Assembly (NCBI GenBank): GCA_016177845.1
Contig: JACOUO010000003.1
Span: 273,367 to 337,366, forward strand
Direction: 5' to 3'
DNA: 64,000 nt
Source: Deltaproteobacteria bacterium
Lineage (GTDB): Bacteria > Desulfobacterota > GWC2-55-46
Below, piece by piece: positions 51,673-61,230 of this stretch. Below the pieces are notes generated by a model. That model was given only the letters and a program-made list of their open reading frames with translations. It was not told the origin of the DNA and did not search any database. Position 1 is the first letter of the stretch, and each line of letters opens with the position of its first letter. A program made the translations under genes and the position numbers.

Positions 51673-52623
51673 ATGAAAGAATTTGCCGTATTCTGGGGTT
51701 GCACCATACAGACCCGTTTCCCCTTTATTGAGAAATCCACCAGGATTGTGCTGGAAGGCTTTAAACTCCCCTATAGAGATATAGACGGATTTACCTGCTG
51801 CCCTGAAAAATCCCTTGTAAATAATATAGACCACGCGATGTTCACTCTTACCGCTGCGAGGAATGTCGCCCTTGTCGATGAGAAGGGTTATGACCTCGTA
51901 AGTCCCTGCACCGGATGCGTCTCAAACCTTGCCACCGTAAAAGGCGAGCTTAAGGCAAATCCAAAGGAAAAGGGAGAGGTGAATTCGCTTCTTAATCAAG
52001 TGGGCAGGGAGTTTACGGGTGAGGCAAAGCTCAGCCACCTTGTCCCGTTCTTCCATGATATGGTCGGTATCCACGAAATCAAAAAGAGAATGATAAAGAA
52101 CTTCTCCGGCTTAAAGATTGCTCTTCATTACGGATGCCATATGATAAGGCCGTCACACGCCTTGAAAAATGACGACCCGCTTGAACCGAAGAAGTTCGAT
52201 AACATAATAAAGGCAATGGGCGCCGAAAGCGTAGACCACATGACCAAGCTCATGTGCTGCGGCCAGGGCCTCGACAGGGTCGATATGCACGATAAGGCCC
52301 TGCATTTCGCAAGAATTAAGCTCAGGGAGCTTAAGCAGCTTGGCACTGATGCCATGGTGCTTTGCTGTCCGTCCTGCTTCCTGCAGTTCGACAATAACCA
52401 GTTCCTTATGGAAAAAGAAGGAGAAAAGTTCGGTATTCCCATTATTTATTTCACTGAACTTATCGGTCTTTCAATGGGCTACAGCCCCGAAGAGCTTGGC
52501 ATGAACGCCCACAGGGTTGATTGCGAGCCTTTCATTAAAAAATGGGAAAGTCTCTGCGCCAAAACCGACTGTGCGGCTGATATCAAGGCCGGGCTTAACA
52601 GCGGCGGCGGTATTTTAGGATAA
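51673..52623 (+). CDS. Heterodisulfide reductase subunit B-like protein (HdrB)
   Basis: 316 residues with two CCG cysteine-rich domains: GCTIQTRFPFIEKS ... GFTCCPEK ... SPCTGC, and HYGCHMIRPS ... MCCGQGLDRVD ... VLCCPSC. In HdrB these hold two non-cubane 4Fe-4S clusters that reduce disulfides (heterodisulfide in methanogens, an unknown partner in bacteria). HdrC follows; there is no HdrA. Confidence 0.9.
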   Translation: MKEFAVFWGCTIQTRFPFIEKSTRIVLEGFKLPYRDIDGFTCCPEKSLVNNIDHAMFTLTAARNVALVDEKGYDLVSPCTGCVSNLATVKGELKANPKEKGEVNSLLNQVGREFTGEAKLSHLVPFFHDMVGIHEIKKRMIKNFSGLKIALHYGCHMIRPSHALKNDDPLEPKKFDNIIKAMGAESVDHMTKLMCCGQGLDRVDMHDKALHFARIKLRELKQLGTDAMVLCCPSCFLQFDNNQFLMEKEGEKFGIPIIYFTELIGLSMGYSPEELGMNAHRVDCEPFIKKWESLCAKTDCAADIKAGLNSGGGILG

Positions 52624-52683
52624 AAATCATATTTTAAGCCTTAATTTTGCTGTATTTTAAAAAGCCGTACCGGAGTAAACCCG

Positions 52684-53136
52684 ATGTTAGAAGCCACACT
52701 GAATTTTAAGCTCCTTGAAATGTGCTCAAAATGCGGGGCATGTTTCAGCATATGCCCATCCGCTACACATATACCTGGCTATGACCCGAGGGCGGTAATA
52801 AAGGACATACTGGCAGGAACTTACGAAAAATGGCTCAGTTCTGCCCATATCTGGCAGTGCCTTGAATGCCACTTCTGCCTTGAGATATGCTATCAGCATT
52901 ACGGCTTTGAGAATGCCATGACAGCCTTAAGGACAGTAGCCGCCAAAAAAGGAATGCATCCGCCTCAGGTAAAAAGGGGCTGGGATATGTTCATTAAGAC
53001 AAGCAGGCTTGGAGAGCCGACCCTTCCGGCAAGGAAAAAGCTTGGGCTTCCTGAGCCAACCGCAAGCGGGGCTGATGAATTCAAAAAGCTCCATGCCCTT
53101 TTGAAAGATGCGCGCGAAGGCCATAAAACCGAATAG
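52684..53136 (+). CDS. Heterodisulfide reductase subunit C-like protein (HdrC)
   Basis: 150 residues. Two 4Fe-4S motifs: CSKCGACFSICP (Cys14, 17, 20, 24) and CLECHFCLEICY, with the HdrC-like helical linker. It would hand electrons to HdrB. Encoded 60 nt after it and followed by the glutamate synthase genes. Confidence 0.9.
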   Translation: MLEATLNFKLLEMCSKCGACFSICPSATHIPGYDPRAVIKDILAGTYEKWLSSAHIWQCLECHFCLEICYQHYGFENAMTALRTVAAKKGMHPPQVKRGWDMFIKTSRLGEPTLPARKKLGLPEPTASGADEFKKLHALLKDAREGHKTE

Positions 53137-53177
53137 ATTCATTTTAAATTGATAATAAAAGAAGAGAAGGTGATACG

Positions 53178-54254
53178 GTGAACCATAATTACCAGAAAGA
53201 CATTTCCGGATGCGGACTTACGGGTCTGATCAGTAAAAAGAAAAACAGGCTTAGCGGCAGCCACATCGTAAAATCACTGTGCCTCATGAATGACAGGGGC
53301 AACGGGCTTGGCGCAGGCTACGCGGCCTACGGAATATACCCTGAGTTCAAGGATTTTTACGCTTTTCATATAATGTATGATGAACCTTCAGTCAGATGGA
53401 CTGTTGAGGAATATCTTAAGAGCAATTACCACCTTGAAAAGATTGAGGAAATCCCGACCTTTCCTGTAAAGGCTATCTCAATCAGCCCCCTTCTCGTAAG
53501 GTACTTCATGAAGCCGCTTAAGGATAAGCTCGTTGGAGATATCCAGGAAGCGGATTTTGTCGTCAATACCGTCATGAAGGTAAATTCAGAGATCGAAGGC
53601 GCATACATCTTCAGTTCAGGCAAGAACATGGGCGCATTCAAAGGCGTGGGAAACCCCTGCGACATAGCGGAGTTCTTCAGGATTGAGGACTACGAAGGCT
53701 ATATCTGGACAGCCCACACAAGGTTCCCGACAAATACCCCGGGCTGGTGGGGTGGCGCTCATCCGTTCACTCTCCTTGACTGGTCAATCGTCCACAACGG
53801 TGAGATCTCCTCTTACGGCATCAACAAGAGGTATCTTGAGATGTACGGATATAAGCTTACGCTCTTGACCGATACGGAAGTAGCGGCATATCTGCTTGAC
53901 CTTCTTATCAGGAGGCACGGCCTTGATATACCCACCGCATGCCTTGCGCTTGCGGCCCCGTTCTGGAAGAACATCGATAATAAAGACGAGGATGAGAGGG
54001 AAGCCCTTACCGCTTTAAGGCAGGCATACGGAAGCGCCCTTCTTAACGGGCCTTTCTCAATACTCTTTGGCCACAGCAAAGGCCTTGTCGGAATAAACGA
54101 CAGGATAAAGCTCAGGCCCCTTGTAGCGGCAATTAAAGACGACATCACCTACATGGCATCCGAGGAATCAGCCATCAGGGCCATCTGCCCCACGCCTGAG
54201 AAGGTATGGGCGCCAAGGGCCGGAGAAGCTGTAATAGTAAACCTCGAGGACTGA
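53178..54254 (+). CDS. Glutamate synthase, glutamine amidotransferase (class II) subunit
   Basis: 358 residues. The Ntn-type nucleophile is Cys12 (SGCGLTG) after an 11-residue leader that could be cut off; AHTRFPTNTPGWWGGAHPF, VHNGEISSYG and TDTEVAAYLLD are class II amidotransferase motifs. Releases ammonia from glutamine for the next subunit. GTG start with AGAAGGTGAT. First of three genes that together make one large GltB. Confidence 0.92.
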   Translation: MNHNYQKDISGCGLTGLISKKKNRLSGSHIVKSLCLMNDRGNGLGAGYAAYGIYPEFKDFYAFHIMYDEPSVRWTVEEYLKSNYHLEKIEEIPTFPVKAISISPLLVRYFMKPLKDKLVGDIQEADFVVNTVMKVNSEIEGAYIFSSGKNMGAFKGVGNPCDIAEFFRIEDYEGYIWTAHTRFPTNTPGWWGGAHPFTLLDWSIVHNGEISSYGINKRYLEMYGYKLTLLTDTEVAAYLLDLLIRRHGLDIPTACLALAAPFWKNIDNKDEDEREALTALRQAYGSALLNGPFSILFGHSKGLVGINDRIKLRPLVAAIKDDITYMASEESAIRAICPTPEKVWAPRAGEAVIVNLED

Positions 54255-54337
54255 ATTTAAATATCAGGAATTTTGAAATACAGGAGTTTGCGGAGAGTTT
54301 TTAAGATAGCGGCCGCAATTGAAAACGGGAGGAAGTA

Positions 54338-55846
54338 ATGTTTAAGAGTCTGGCGCCGCCTGAGTATCTGGCGACAATTGATCGTGAAAAATGTATAAGG
54401 TGCAAAAGGTGTATCCAGAACTGCGGCTGGGGCGTTTATTCCTGGGGCGGAGACAAGATACTTATAAATACATCCAAATGCGTTAAGTGCTTAAGGTGCT
54501 ATCATTACTGCCCTGAAGAGGCTATCGAGATAAAAGATAACCCCACTAAGTTTAAGAATAACGCTTACTGGAGCTTCCATCATATAAGGAATATCAAGAG
54601 GCAGGCCGAGACAGGCGGCATCCCGCTTACAGGCATGGGCAGCGACCAGAACTACCCCATACTCTTTGACAACCTCATGATAGACGCCTGCCAGGTTACA
54701 AACCCCTCCATTGACCCCCTTAGGGAGCCGATGGAGCTCAGGACATACCTTGGCAAGAAGCCCTCAAGCGTAAAGATAGAGAAGGGCAAGGACGGCAAGC
54801 TTAAGCTTCAGACAAAGATGCCTCCGCAGATCAAGCTTGATCTGCCTATCATATTCTCCCCGATGTCATTCGGCTCAATCAGCCTCAACGCGCAGAAGGT
54901 GCTTGCGATGGCTGCCAAGGAATGCGGCACTGTCATGAACACAGGCGAGGGCGGACTCCATGAGGACCTTTTCCCGTACAAGTCCAATATCATGGTGCAG
55001 GTCGCCTCAGGCAGGTTCGGCGTTAACCCCGATTACCTCAATGCCGGAGTTGCCGTTGAGATAAAGATAGGCCAGGGCGCAAAGCCCGGTATCGGCGGAC
55101 ACCTTCCGGGTGAGAAGATACCTCTTGAAGTCGCAAAGACAAGGATGATACCTGTAGGGACAGATGCTATTTCACCTGCCCCTCAGCATGACATATATTC
55201 AATCGAAGACTTAAGGCAGCTTATTTACGCAATCAAGGAAGCCACCAATTATAAGCCGGTTTCGGTTAAGATAGCCGCAGTGCATAATGTCGCGGCAATC
55301 GCCTCCGGTATCGTAAGGGCAGGCGCGGACATAGTCTATCTTGACGGTTTCAGGGGCGGAACGGGTGCGGCTCCTTCAATTATCCGTGACCATCTCGGTA
55401 TCCCGATTGAGCACGCAATTGCGGCAGTCGATGACAGGCTCCGTCAGGAAGGCATCAGGAATGAGGCCTCAATAGTAGCGGCAGGAGGCATCAGGTCAAG
55501 CGCGGACGCTGCAAAGGCAATAGCCCTTGGTGCGGATGCCTGCGCTATAGCGACATCGGCCCTCATTACAATGGGCTGTACAACTTGCGGCAAGTGCTAC
55601 ACAGGCAACTGCTCATGGGGCATCACAACCCAGAGGCCTGAGCTTACGGCAAGGCTTGACCCTGAAGTATACGCTGAAAGGCTTATTAATCTTCTCCACG
55701 CATGGACTCATGAGCTTAAGGAAATACTCGGCGCCCTTGGCATAAACTCAATAGACAGCCTCAGGGGCAACCGTGAGAGGCTCCGTGGAATTGGGCTTGA
55801 TACGCAGACACTCGACATACTTGGCGTAAAACCCGCAGGCAGATAA
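54338..55846 (+). CDS. Glutamate synthase FMN-binding subunit with N-terminal ferredoxin domain
   Basis: 502 residues. The start has two 4Fe-4S motifs (CIRCKRCIQNC, CVKCLRCYHYCP). The rest is the FMN/glutamate-synthase barrel: PMSFGSISLNAQK, NTGEGGLHED, IKIGQGAKPGIGGHLPG, DGFRGGTGAAP, and near the end CTTCGKCYTGNCSWG. This is the archaeal-type GltB core; ferredoxin or HdrBC is a likely electron donor. 2-oxoglutarate + ammonia to glutamate. Confidence 0.93.
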   Translation: MFKSLAPPEYLATIDREKCIRCKRCIQNCGWGVYSWGGDKILINTSKCVKCLRCYHYCPEEAIEIKDNPTKFKNNAYWSFHHIRNIKRQAETGGIPLTGMGSDQNYPILFDNLMIDACQVTNPSIDPLREPMELRTYLGKKPSSVKIEKGKDGKLKLQTKMPPQIKLDLPIIFSPMSFGSISLNAQKVLAMAAKECGTVMNTGEGGLHEDLFPYKSNIMVQVASGRFGVNPDYLNAGVAVEIKIGQGAKPGIGGHLPGEKIPLEVAKTRMIPVGTDAISPAPQHDIYSIEDLRQLIYAIKEATNYKPVSVKIAAVHNVAAIASGIVRAGADIVYLDGFRGGTGAAPSIIRDHLGIPIEHAIAAVDDRLRQEGIRNEASIVAAGGIRSSADAAKAIALGADACAIATSALITMGCTTCGKCYTGNCSWGITTQRPELTARLDPEVYAERLINLLHAWTHELKEILGALGINSIDSLRGNRERLRGIGLDTQTLDILGVKPAGR

Positions 55847-55899
55847 GGGCGGATTCGGAATTAAGACGGCCTTTACATTTTTAAGGAGAATACAGGAAC

Positions 55900-56637
55900 A
55901 TGTTTGAAATTGACGCAAAAGGCTCCTATTACCGTGACCTGAATAATAAGGTACGGGATGCGATTTCCAAGGGTGAGAAGGAAATAACCCTTAAGAACAT
56001 CAATGGGCAGTACTATATTGGTGACGGGCTAAGGGAAAAAGTATCCATAATTATAGAAGGCGTGCCGGGAAATGACCTTGCGGCATTCATGGACGGCCCT
56101 ACTATCAGGATCAAGTCCAATGCGCAGGATAACATCGGCAACACGATGAACAGCGGCAAGGTAATTATAGAGGGCAATGCAGGGGATGTGCTCGGCTACG
56201 GCATGAGGGGCGGTAAGCTCCATGTGCGCGGTGATGTAGGCTACAGGGTCGGCATCCACATGAAGGGCGACAAGAAACAGGCCCCGACTATTGTGGTAGG
56301 CGGCACAGCCGGCGACTTTTTCGGCGAATATATGGCAGGCGGTCTTTTAATATTGCTCGGCCTTGATGAAAATGACCCCAGGCCTATTGTCGGCGATTAC
56401 CTCGGCACAGGCATGCACGGCGGCATGATATTTATCAGGGGAGAGGTTGATGAGAAGCTTTGCGGAGCTGAGGTCGGCATAATGGACCCGGATGCAGATG
56501 ACCTGAAGGTTTTGAAGGCTGCTTTAACCGATTATTGCAATGACCTTGGCCTTAACCTCGATGAGATAATGAAAAAGAGCTTCAAAAAGCTTATTCCGGT
56601 GTCTCTGAGGCCTTACGGAAACCTTTACGCATATTAA
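55900..56637 (+). CDS. Glutamate synthase GXGXG (C-terminal) subunit
   Basis: 245 residues, a right-handed beta helix of Gly-rich turns (GNAGDVLGYGMRGGKLHVRGDVGYRVG, AGDFFGEYMAGG). Same fold as the C-terminal domain of GltB. Third part of the split glutamate synthase. Terminator follows. Confidence 0.9.
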   Translation: MFEIDAKGSYYRDLNNKVRDAISKGEKEITLKNINGQYYIGDGLREKVSIIIEGVPGNDLAAFMDGPTIRIKSNAQDNIGNTMNSGKVIIEGNAGDVLGYGMRGGKLHVRGDVGYRVGIHMKGDKKQAPTIVVGGTAGDFFGEYMAGGLLILLGLDENDPRPIVGDYLGTGMHGGMIFIRGEVDEKLCGAEVGIMDPDADDLKVLKAALTDYCNDLGLNLDEIMKKSFKKLIPVSLRPYGNLYAY

Positions 56638-56654
56638 GAGAAACTTTCGAAACC

Positions 56655-56690
56655 AAAAAGCCTTGCCGATTCCGGCAAGGCTTTTTTTTT
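56655..56690 (+). terminator. Terminator after the glutamate synthase genes
   Basis: AAAAAGCCTTGCCG (56655-56668), loop ATTC, CGGCAAGGCTTTTT (56673-56686), then more T. Very strong. Confidence 0.92.
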
Positions 56691-56725
56691 ATATTTCCCT
56701 GCTAAATACCTCCAGTTTGCTTTAG

Positions 56726-56866
56726 GGAACCTCTGATTAATTCATTGAGTAGTCTTTGCGAGCGCAGCGAAGCAATCTCGTTTTCAGGTAAATCAAGCAG
56801 TTAGAGATTGCTTCGTCGTTTCACTTCTCGCAATGACAGCAGAAACGAGAATTAATCAGAGCTTCC
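56726..56866. mobile_element. MITE-like 141-bp element with REP core
   Basis: 18-bp terminal inverted repeats, GGAACCTCTGATTAATTC (56726-56743) and its inverse at 56849-56866 with one mismatch. Inside, TTTGCGAGCGCAGCGAAGCA and a matching TTCTCGCAATGAC form a second set of arms. The core matches the repeats at 17.6-18.0 kb. No coding capacity. The rest of this 480-bp gap (56867-57061) shows nothing else. Confidence 0.7.
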
Positions 56867-57061
56867 GCAAAAAAACGCTCTTTTCCTTATTTTAACCGAA
56901 GGGGTAAGCGGGAGGGTTAAATGTTAAATTCGCCTTCACCCAATACTTCTGCCGCGAAGGGAGTGGGAATGCGCTATTTCTGTACGGGCAAAGTTGAAAT
57001 AAACCTTTAAAAAGGGTTGTTTTTTGCTTAAAATACCCTTACGGTATCCGAACTATTAACC

Positions 57062-57090
57062 TTGACTTCTAATATTGAAAAAAGTAATAT
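57062..57090 (+). promoter_or_regulatory. Promoter of zapB-zapA (and 6S RNA)
   Basis: TTGACT (57062-57067), 17-nt spacer, TAATAT (57085-57090). Transcription would start near 57097, so coding starts before that are excluded. Confidence 0.7.
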
Positions 57091-57118
57091 ATATATGAAC
57101 TGGAGGGCTCTAAGGACA

Positions 57119-57349
57119 ATGATGATCGACAATTTCGAAAGGCTCGAAGAGGGATTAAGCCGTCTTTTAACTTCTTATGAGGGGCTTAAGTCTGAAAACC
57201 GTGATTTGAAACAGTCCCTTGATGCCAAAGATCAGGTAATTGCTGAGCTCCAGGAAAAGGTCAAAAAGTTGGACAGCGAGAGAGCCAAGGTAAAAGATAA
57301 GGTAGATTCACTTCTCGGTAAGCTCGACAGCTTAATCCAGATTGCGTGA
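57119..57349 (+). CDS. zapB: ZapB-like coiled-coil cell division protein
   Basis: 76 residues, nearly all coiled coil: FERLEEGLSRLLTSYEGLKSENRDL and LQEKVKKLDSERAKVKDKVDSLL. ZapB links ZapA to the nucleoid side of the division ring. ATG at 57119 (or 57122) follows GGAGGGCTCTAAGGACA and lies downstream of the promoter. zapA follows. Confidence 0.75.
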   Translation: MMIDNFERLEEGLSRLLTSYEGLKSENRDLKQSLDAKDQVIAELQEKVKKLDSERAKVKDKVDSLLGKLDSLIQIA

Positions 57350-57357
57350 GGTTCGGT

Positions 57358-57627
57358 TTGAAAAAGGTAACTGAGCTGCGAATACATGGGCATAAGCTGG
57401 TGGTTAAGAGCGAAGAAGGGGAAGAGCACATACGCGCTGTAGAAAATTACCTAAACAATAAGATAGAGGAGGTAAAGGAGAACACAAAGGCAGTTTCTAC
57501 GCTGGATCTGGCGCTTTTGGCCGCTTTGAATATTACCGGTGAGGTTATAAAGACAAAGGAGATACTTGAAAGGTTAGGAAGGAAATCGGAAGAGCTTGCT
57601 GCTACCATAGACAGGAGATTGGTATAA
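57358..57627 (+). CDS. zapA: Cell division protein ZapA
   Basis: 89 residues: ELRIHGHKLVVKSEEGEEHIRAVENYLNNKIEEV is the ZapA globular head, then a helical tail. ZapA cross-links FtsZ filaments. TTG at 57358 taken as start (GAGG 5 nt before); GTG at 57346 is the alternative. Confidence 0.88.
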   Translation: MKKVTELRIHGHKLVVKSEEGEEHIRAVENYLNNKIEEVKENTKAVSTLDLALLAALNITGEVIKTKEILERLGRKSEELAATIDRRLV

Positions 57628-57635
57628 CTTCTGAA

Positions 57636-57816
57636 TTCCTCCCCTGCTATGTTTGTGATCGGTGTGTATATTTAGAACCAATATTCTAATAAAGGGAGTC
57701 TTCCCTGGCTCGTAGCCGGCATGTCCCCCAGCGGGAAAGTCGAAAGCGGTTATTAAGGCGCCCACCTGTCCCAGACAGGTTCCAAGTACTACCGACACGG
57801 CCTTTGCGGGGGGGAA
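57636..57816 (+). ncRNA. ssrS: 6S RNA (RNA polymerase regulator)
   Basis: About 181 nt between zapA and the 5-formyl-THF cyclo-ligase gene, the same place as 6S RNA in gammaproteobacteria. Closing stem: TTCCTCCCC (57636-57644) pairs with GGGGGGGAA (57808-57816). Inside, GAACC ... AAAGGGAGTCTTCCC, a large open bubble and the terminal loop region follow 6S architecture. 6S RNA binds sigma-70 polymerase. Ends are estimated. Confidence 0.82.
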
Positions 57817-58045
57817 TATATAAAAAACATAGAGAAGAGCTGAAGCAGTATAATGCCGTAAAGGTTTTACATATAGAAGGTTTTGAAATTAAACAATCTT
57901 TTGTAACGCATGGAAAATCAGTAATCGTGAGGGAATTATAGAAACATAAGCCCTTGGGGCCTTTAAGCCTTGGGTTGTTGTCGGGTCGTCCCAATCTTTT
58001 CAAGCTCTCTTCTCTTTCTCTTCCTTTCAGCCAAGTCAAAGGTAA
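57817..58045 (+). other. 229-bp spacer between 6S RNA and the cyclo-ligase gene
   Basis: No gene supported. It has CTTGGGGCC / AAGCCTTGGG near 57951-57976, a possible weak terminator region. A short readable frame (to 57941, IKQSFVTHGKSVIV) has no start codon. Confidence 0.4.
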
Positions 58046-58618
58046 ATGAACAGGTCTGCAAAAAAGGAGCACCTTAGAAGTTCTCTTCTTGAGATGCGCC
58101 GCGAAATGGCGTTCGAAGAAGTCTATCTGCTAAGCTCCCGGATTCAGAAAAGGTTCATGGACACCTCCTTCTTCAAATCAGCCGGAAGTTTTTCGATTTA
58201 TTCGAGTTTTCAGAACGAAGTCCTTACTGATGACATTTTTCAGAAGGCGATTGAACAAGGCAAGGAGGTTGCTTTTCCCCGCGTGATACGCAGGCATAAG
58301 CAGCTGGCGTTTTTTAAGGTCAATCAATTGACCGAGCTTACCCCCGGCTCATACGAGATACTTGAGCCTGAGGAAAAAGAGGTCAGGGTTGACCCTGAGA
58401 GTTTTGACCTGGTGGTTGTACCGGGTACAGCTTTTGATTTAAGGGGCGCGAGATTGGGGTATGGCAAGGGCTTCTACGATATGGCCCTCAGCACGCTTAA
58501 GTGCCCGATAGTAGCGCTGGCTTACGATTTTCAGGTCTTGAATGAGACAATACCCATAGAGCCGCATGACATCAAGGTTAGTGCGATAATTACTGAAAAG
58601 AGGGTAATAAGGCTTTAA
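58046..58618 (+). CDS. 5-formyltetrahydrofolate cyclo-ligase
   Basis: 190 residues, full length. KKEHLRSSLLEMRREM, then LVVVPGTAFDLRGARLGYGKGFYD (the substrate/ATP-binding signature). Converts 5-formyl-THF to 5,10-methenyl-THF. ATG at 58046 after AAAGG. In many bacteria this gene follows 6S RNA, as here. Confidence 0.94.
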   Translation: MNRSAKKEHLRSSLLEMRREMAFEEVYLLSSRIQKRFMDTSFFKSAGSFSIYSSFQNEVLTDDIFQKAIEQGKEVAFPRVIRRHKQLAFFKVNQLTELTPGSYEILEPEEKEVRVDPESFDLVVVPGTAFDLRGARLGYGKGFYDMALSTLKCPIVALAYDFQVLNETIPIEPHDIKVSAIITEKRVIRL

Positions 58619-58771
58619 AAGGGTTGTCTCGCTTTAGTGAAAGATGGTGAAAGAGCCGCTCCCGGCCCTGAGATTTGAAAAAATCTCGAATTGAATCTGT
58701 AAAAAAGGGCAACAGAAGGGGTGGCCTGATTCGCCGTCTTATTTAAATACTGGTAGAAAGGGGTTTGTTGT

Positions 58772-60340
58772 ATGGAGATTTCGACGATAATAATTGTAGC
58801 TGCTATTGCGCTTTTTTCGATAGTGATCGGTGTAGGTATTGGTTTTGTAATAAAGAAAAAGATGGAGGAAGCTAATCTTCAGGCCGGAAGAAAGAATGCG
58901 GAGTTCATCATTGCTGATGCCAAGAAAGAATCCGAGAATATAAGGAAAGGAGCTGAACTGGAGGCAAAGGACCTTGTGTTCCAGGGAAAGCTTGAGTTTG
59001 AAAAGGAAACAAAAGAGAGAAGGAAAGAGCTTCAGGCCCTTGAGAAAAGGGTTCAGTCCAAGGAAGAAAGCTTAGATAAGAAGTTCGAGGCAATCGACCG
59101 CAAGGAAAATGAGGTCATAAAAAGAGAGAAGAACATAGGCATTCAGGAAAAAAAGCTCAGTGATATGGAGCTTGACCTGACTAAAACCATACAGGACCAG
59201 AAAGCCAAGCTCGAAGCCCTTGCCGGAATGTCAGGAGAGGAAGCTAAAAAGATACTCCTTGAGGCAATGGAGAACGAGGCAAAGCTTGAGGCCGGCAAGC
59301 ATTTAAAGAGGATTGAAGAGGAAACAAAGGCTGAGGCTGATAAAAAGGCTAAAGAGATAATCGCCCTTGCCATTCAGAGATACTCAGGCGAATATGTCGC
59401 TGAAAGGACAGTATCTGTCGTAAACCTTCCGAATGATGAGATGAAAGGCCGCATCATAGGAAGGGAAGGCCGTAATATCAGGGCAATAGAGGCCGCAACA
59501 GGCATAGATGTCATAATCGATGATACGCCGGAAGCGGTTATCCTCTCAGGCCATAACCCCGTAAGGAGGGAGATTGCCAAGATATCCCTTGAGAGGCTCA
59601 TAACAGACGGCAGGATTCATCCCTCAAGGATTGAAGAGGTCGTCTCGAAAGTTGAAAGCGAAGTCGCCCAGACCATCAATGAAGCCGGTGAAAGGGCTAT
59701 CTTTGATACAGGGCTCCACGGCATCCACAAGGAAATACAGAAGCTCATCGGAAGGCTTAAGTTCAGGACAAGTTATGCCCAGAATGTTTACTCCCATTCA
59801 ATGGAAGTGGCGTTCATATGCGGCATAATGGCCTCTGAGCTCGGGCTTCCTACAAAGATAGCGAGAAGGGCAGGCCTGCTGCACGATATCGGCAAGGCCG
59901 TTGACCATGAAATAGAAGGGCCGCACGCGGCAATAGGCGCTGAGCTTGCCAAAAAGTACGGCGAAGCCCCGAAGATAGTCTCTGCAATAGGCCAGCACCA
60001 TGACGATAACCCGGACTCAATCCTTGGGATTCTCGTGCAGGCCGCTGACACGCTTTCAGCCGCAAGGCCGGGCGCGCGTAAAGAGATGCTTGAGACCTAT
60101 GTGAAGAGGCTCGATGACCTTGAGAAGATCGCAAAGAGCTTCACAGGCGTTGAGAAGTCATACGCCCTGCAGGCAGGCCGCGAGATAAGGGTCATTGTCG
60201 AGAACCAGTCAATCACTGATGAGTCAGCGATTGTGCTTTCAAAAGACATAGCCAGAAAGATAGAGAAAGAGCTCAGCTATCCTGGCCAGATAAAGGTAAC
60301 TGTAATAAGGGAGTCCAGGGCAATAGAGTTCGCAAAATAA
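58772..60340 (+). CDS. rny: Ribonuclease Y
   Basis: 522 residues: one N-terminal membrane helix (about 5-27), a long coiled coil (about 30-200), KH domain ([19 protein letters not shown]), and HD domain ([14 protein letters not shown] at GQHHDD). Endoribonuclease that starts mRNA decay. GAAAGGGG ribosome site. Confidence 0.97.
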   Translation: MEISTIIIVAAIALFSIVIGVGIGFVIKKKMEEANLQAGRKNAEFIIADAKKESENIRKGAELEAKDLVFQGKLEFEKETKERRKELQALEKRVQSKEESLDKKFEAIDRKENEVIKREKNIGIQEKKLSDMELDLTKTIQDQKAKLEALAGMSGEEAKKILLEAMENEAKLEAGKHLKRIEEETKAEADKKAKEIIALAIQRYSGEYVAERTVSVVNLPNDEMKGRIIGREGRNIRAIEAATGIDVIIDDTPEAVILSGHNPVRREIAKISLERLITDGRIHPSRIEEVVSKVESEVAQTINEAGERAIFDTGLHGIHKEIQKLIGRLKFRTSYAQNVYSHSMEVAFICGIMASELGLPTKIARRAGLLHDIGKAVDHEIEGPHAAIGAELAKKYGEAPKIVSAIGQHHDDNPDSILGILVQAADTLSAARPGARKEMLETYVKRLDDLEKIAKSFTGVEKSYALQAGREIRVIVENQSITDESAIVLSKDIARKIEKELSYPGQIKVTVIRESRAIEFAK

Positions 60341-60411
60341 AAAAGCAGTGGCATTCCGTGACTCAAGATTGGGATTTTACGGATATGTTTCACGAGTAAG
60401 GCCACACAGGC

Positions 60412-61212
60412 ATGGATGAACTTACAAAAATACTTTTTATCGGGGATATAATCGGCAGGCCCGGCAGGCTGGCAATAAGGGAACTTTTGCCAAAGCTTGT
60501 GGGCCTGCATTCTCCTGACCTCGTAATAGCCAACGGCGAGAACTCGGCAGGAGGCTTCGGCATCACTGAAGAGATTGCGCAGGAATTAAGGAAACTGCAG
60601 GTCGATGTGATAACCACGGGCAATCACATCTGGGATAAAAAGGAAATCTTCGAGTATATAAAAAAAGACAGAAGAATACTTCGCCCGGCTAATTACCCGC
60701 CCGGCGCGCCCGGGAGCGGATACGGTATCTTTGAGTGCCCTTCCGGAGTAAAGGTCGGGGTGTTAAACCTGCTCGGCAGGGTCTTCATGGACGCTGTTGA
60801 CTGCCCATTCAGGGCGGCAACGGAAGCTGTAGGCAGGCTCAGGGCTGAAACCCCCATCATCTTCGTTGATATTCATGCGGAGACGACCTCTGAAAAAGCC
60901 GCTATGGGGTGGCATCTTGACGGGCTCGTCAGCGCAGTCGTAGGCACTCATACGCATGTGCAGACATCTGATGAGAGGGTTTTGACAAATGGCACTGCTT
61001 TTATCACAGATGCCGGGATGACAGGGCCGATAGATTCGGTTATCGGCATAAGAAAAGAAATTATTATTGAGAGATTCCTTACGCAGCTGCCTGCAAGGTT
61101 TGAGGTCGCTTCAAAAGGCATAGAGCTTCAGGGCGTTGTCGTCACAATAGGCACAAACGACGGCAAGGCCCGCAGCATTGAAAGGATAAAAATGCCGTTG
61201 GAGCATGAATAG
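60412..61212 (+). CDS. ymdB: YmdB-family metallophosphoesterase
   Basis: 266 residues, family TIGR00282 type. Metal ligands in FIGDIIGRPG, ANGENSAGG, TTGNHIWDK and VVGTHTHVQT. Cleaves cyclic 2',3'-nucleotides. Follows rny, as often in Firmicutes and related groups. Terminator stem overlaps its stop. Confidence 0.93.
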   Translation: MDELTKILFIGDIIGRPGRLAIRELLPKLVGLHSPDLVIANGENSAGGFGITEEIAQELRKLQVDVITTGNHIWDKKEIFEYIKKDRRILRPANYPPGAPGSGYGIFECPSGVKVGVLNLLGRVFMDAVDCPFRAATEAVGRLRAETPIIFVDIHAETTSEKAAMGWHLDGLVSAVVGTHTHVQTSDERVLTNGTAFITDAGMTGPIDSVIGIRKEIIIERFLTQLPARFEVASKGIELQGVVVTIGTNDGKARSIERIKMPLEHE

Positions 61213-61230
61213 CTCCACGGCATTTTTTCT
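61191..61230 (+). terminator. Terminator at the end of ymdB
   Basis: AATGCCGTTGGAGC (61191-61204) pairs with GCTCCACGGCATT (61212-61224) with one bulge; TTTTC follows. Confidence 0.75.

Noticed and set aside
57062..57118. Earlier start for the ZapB-like protein
   Set aside because: The segment contains the promoter, so it cannot be translated from that transcript.
57804..57941. Readable frame after the 6S RNA (ends VIVREL)
   Set aside because: No usable start codon, overlaps the RNA's closing stem; at most a gene remnant.
57686..58072. Minus-strand frame over the 6S RNA
   Set aside because: Antisense to the structured RNA; no ribosome site or domain.
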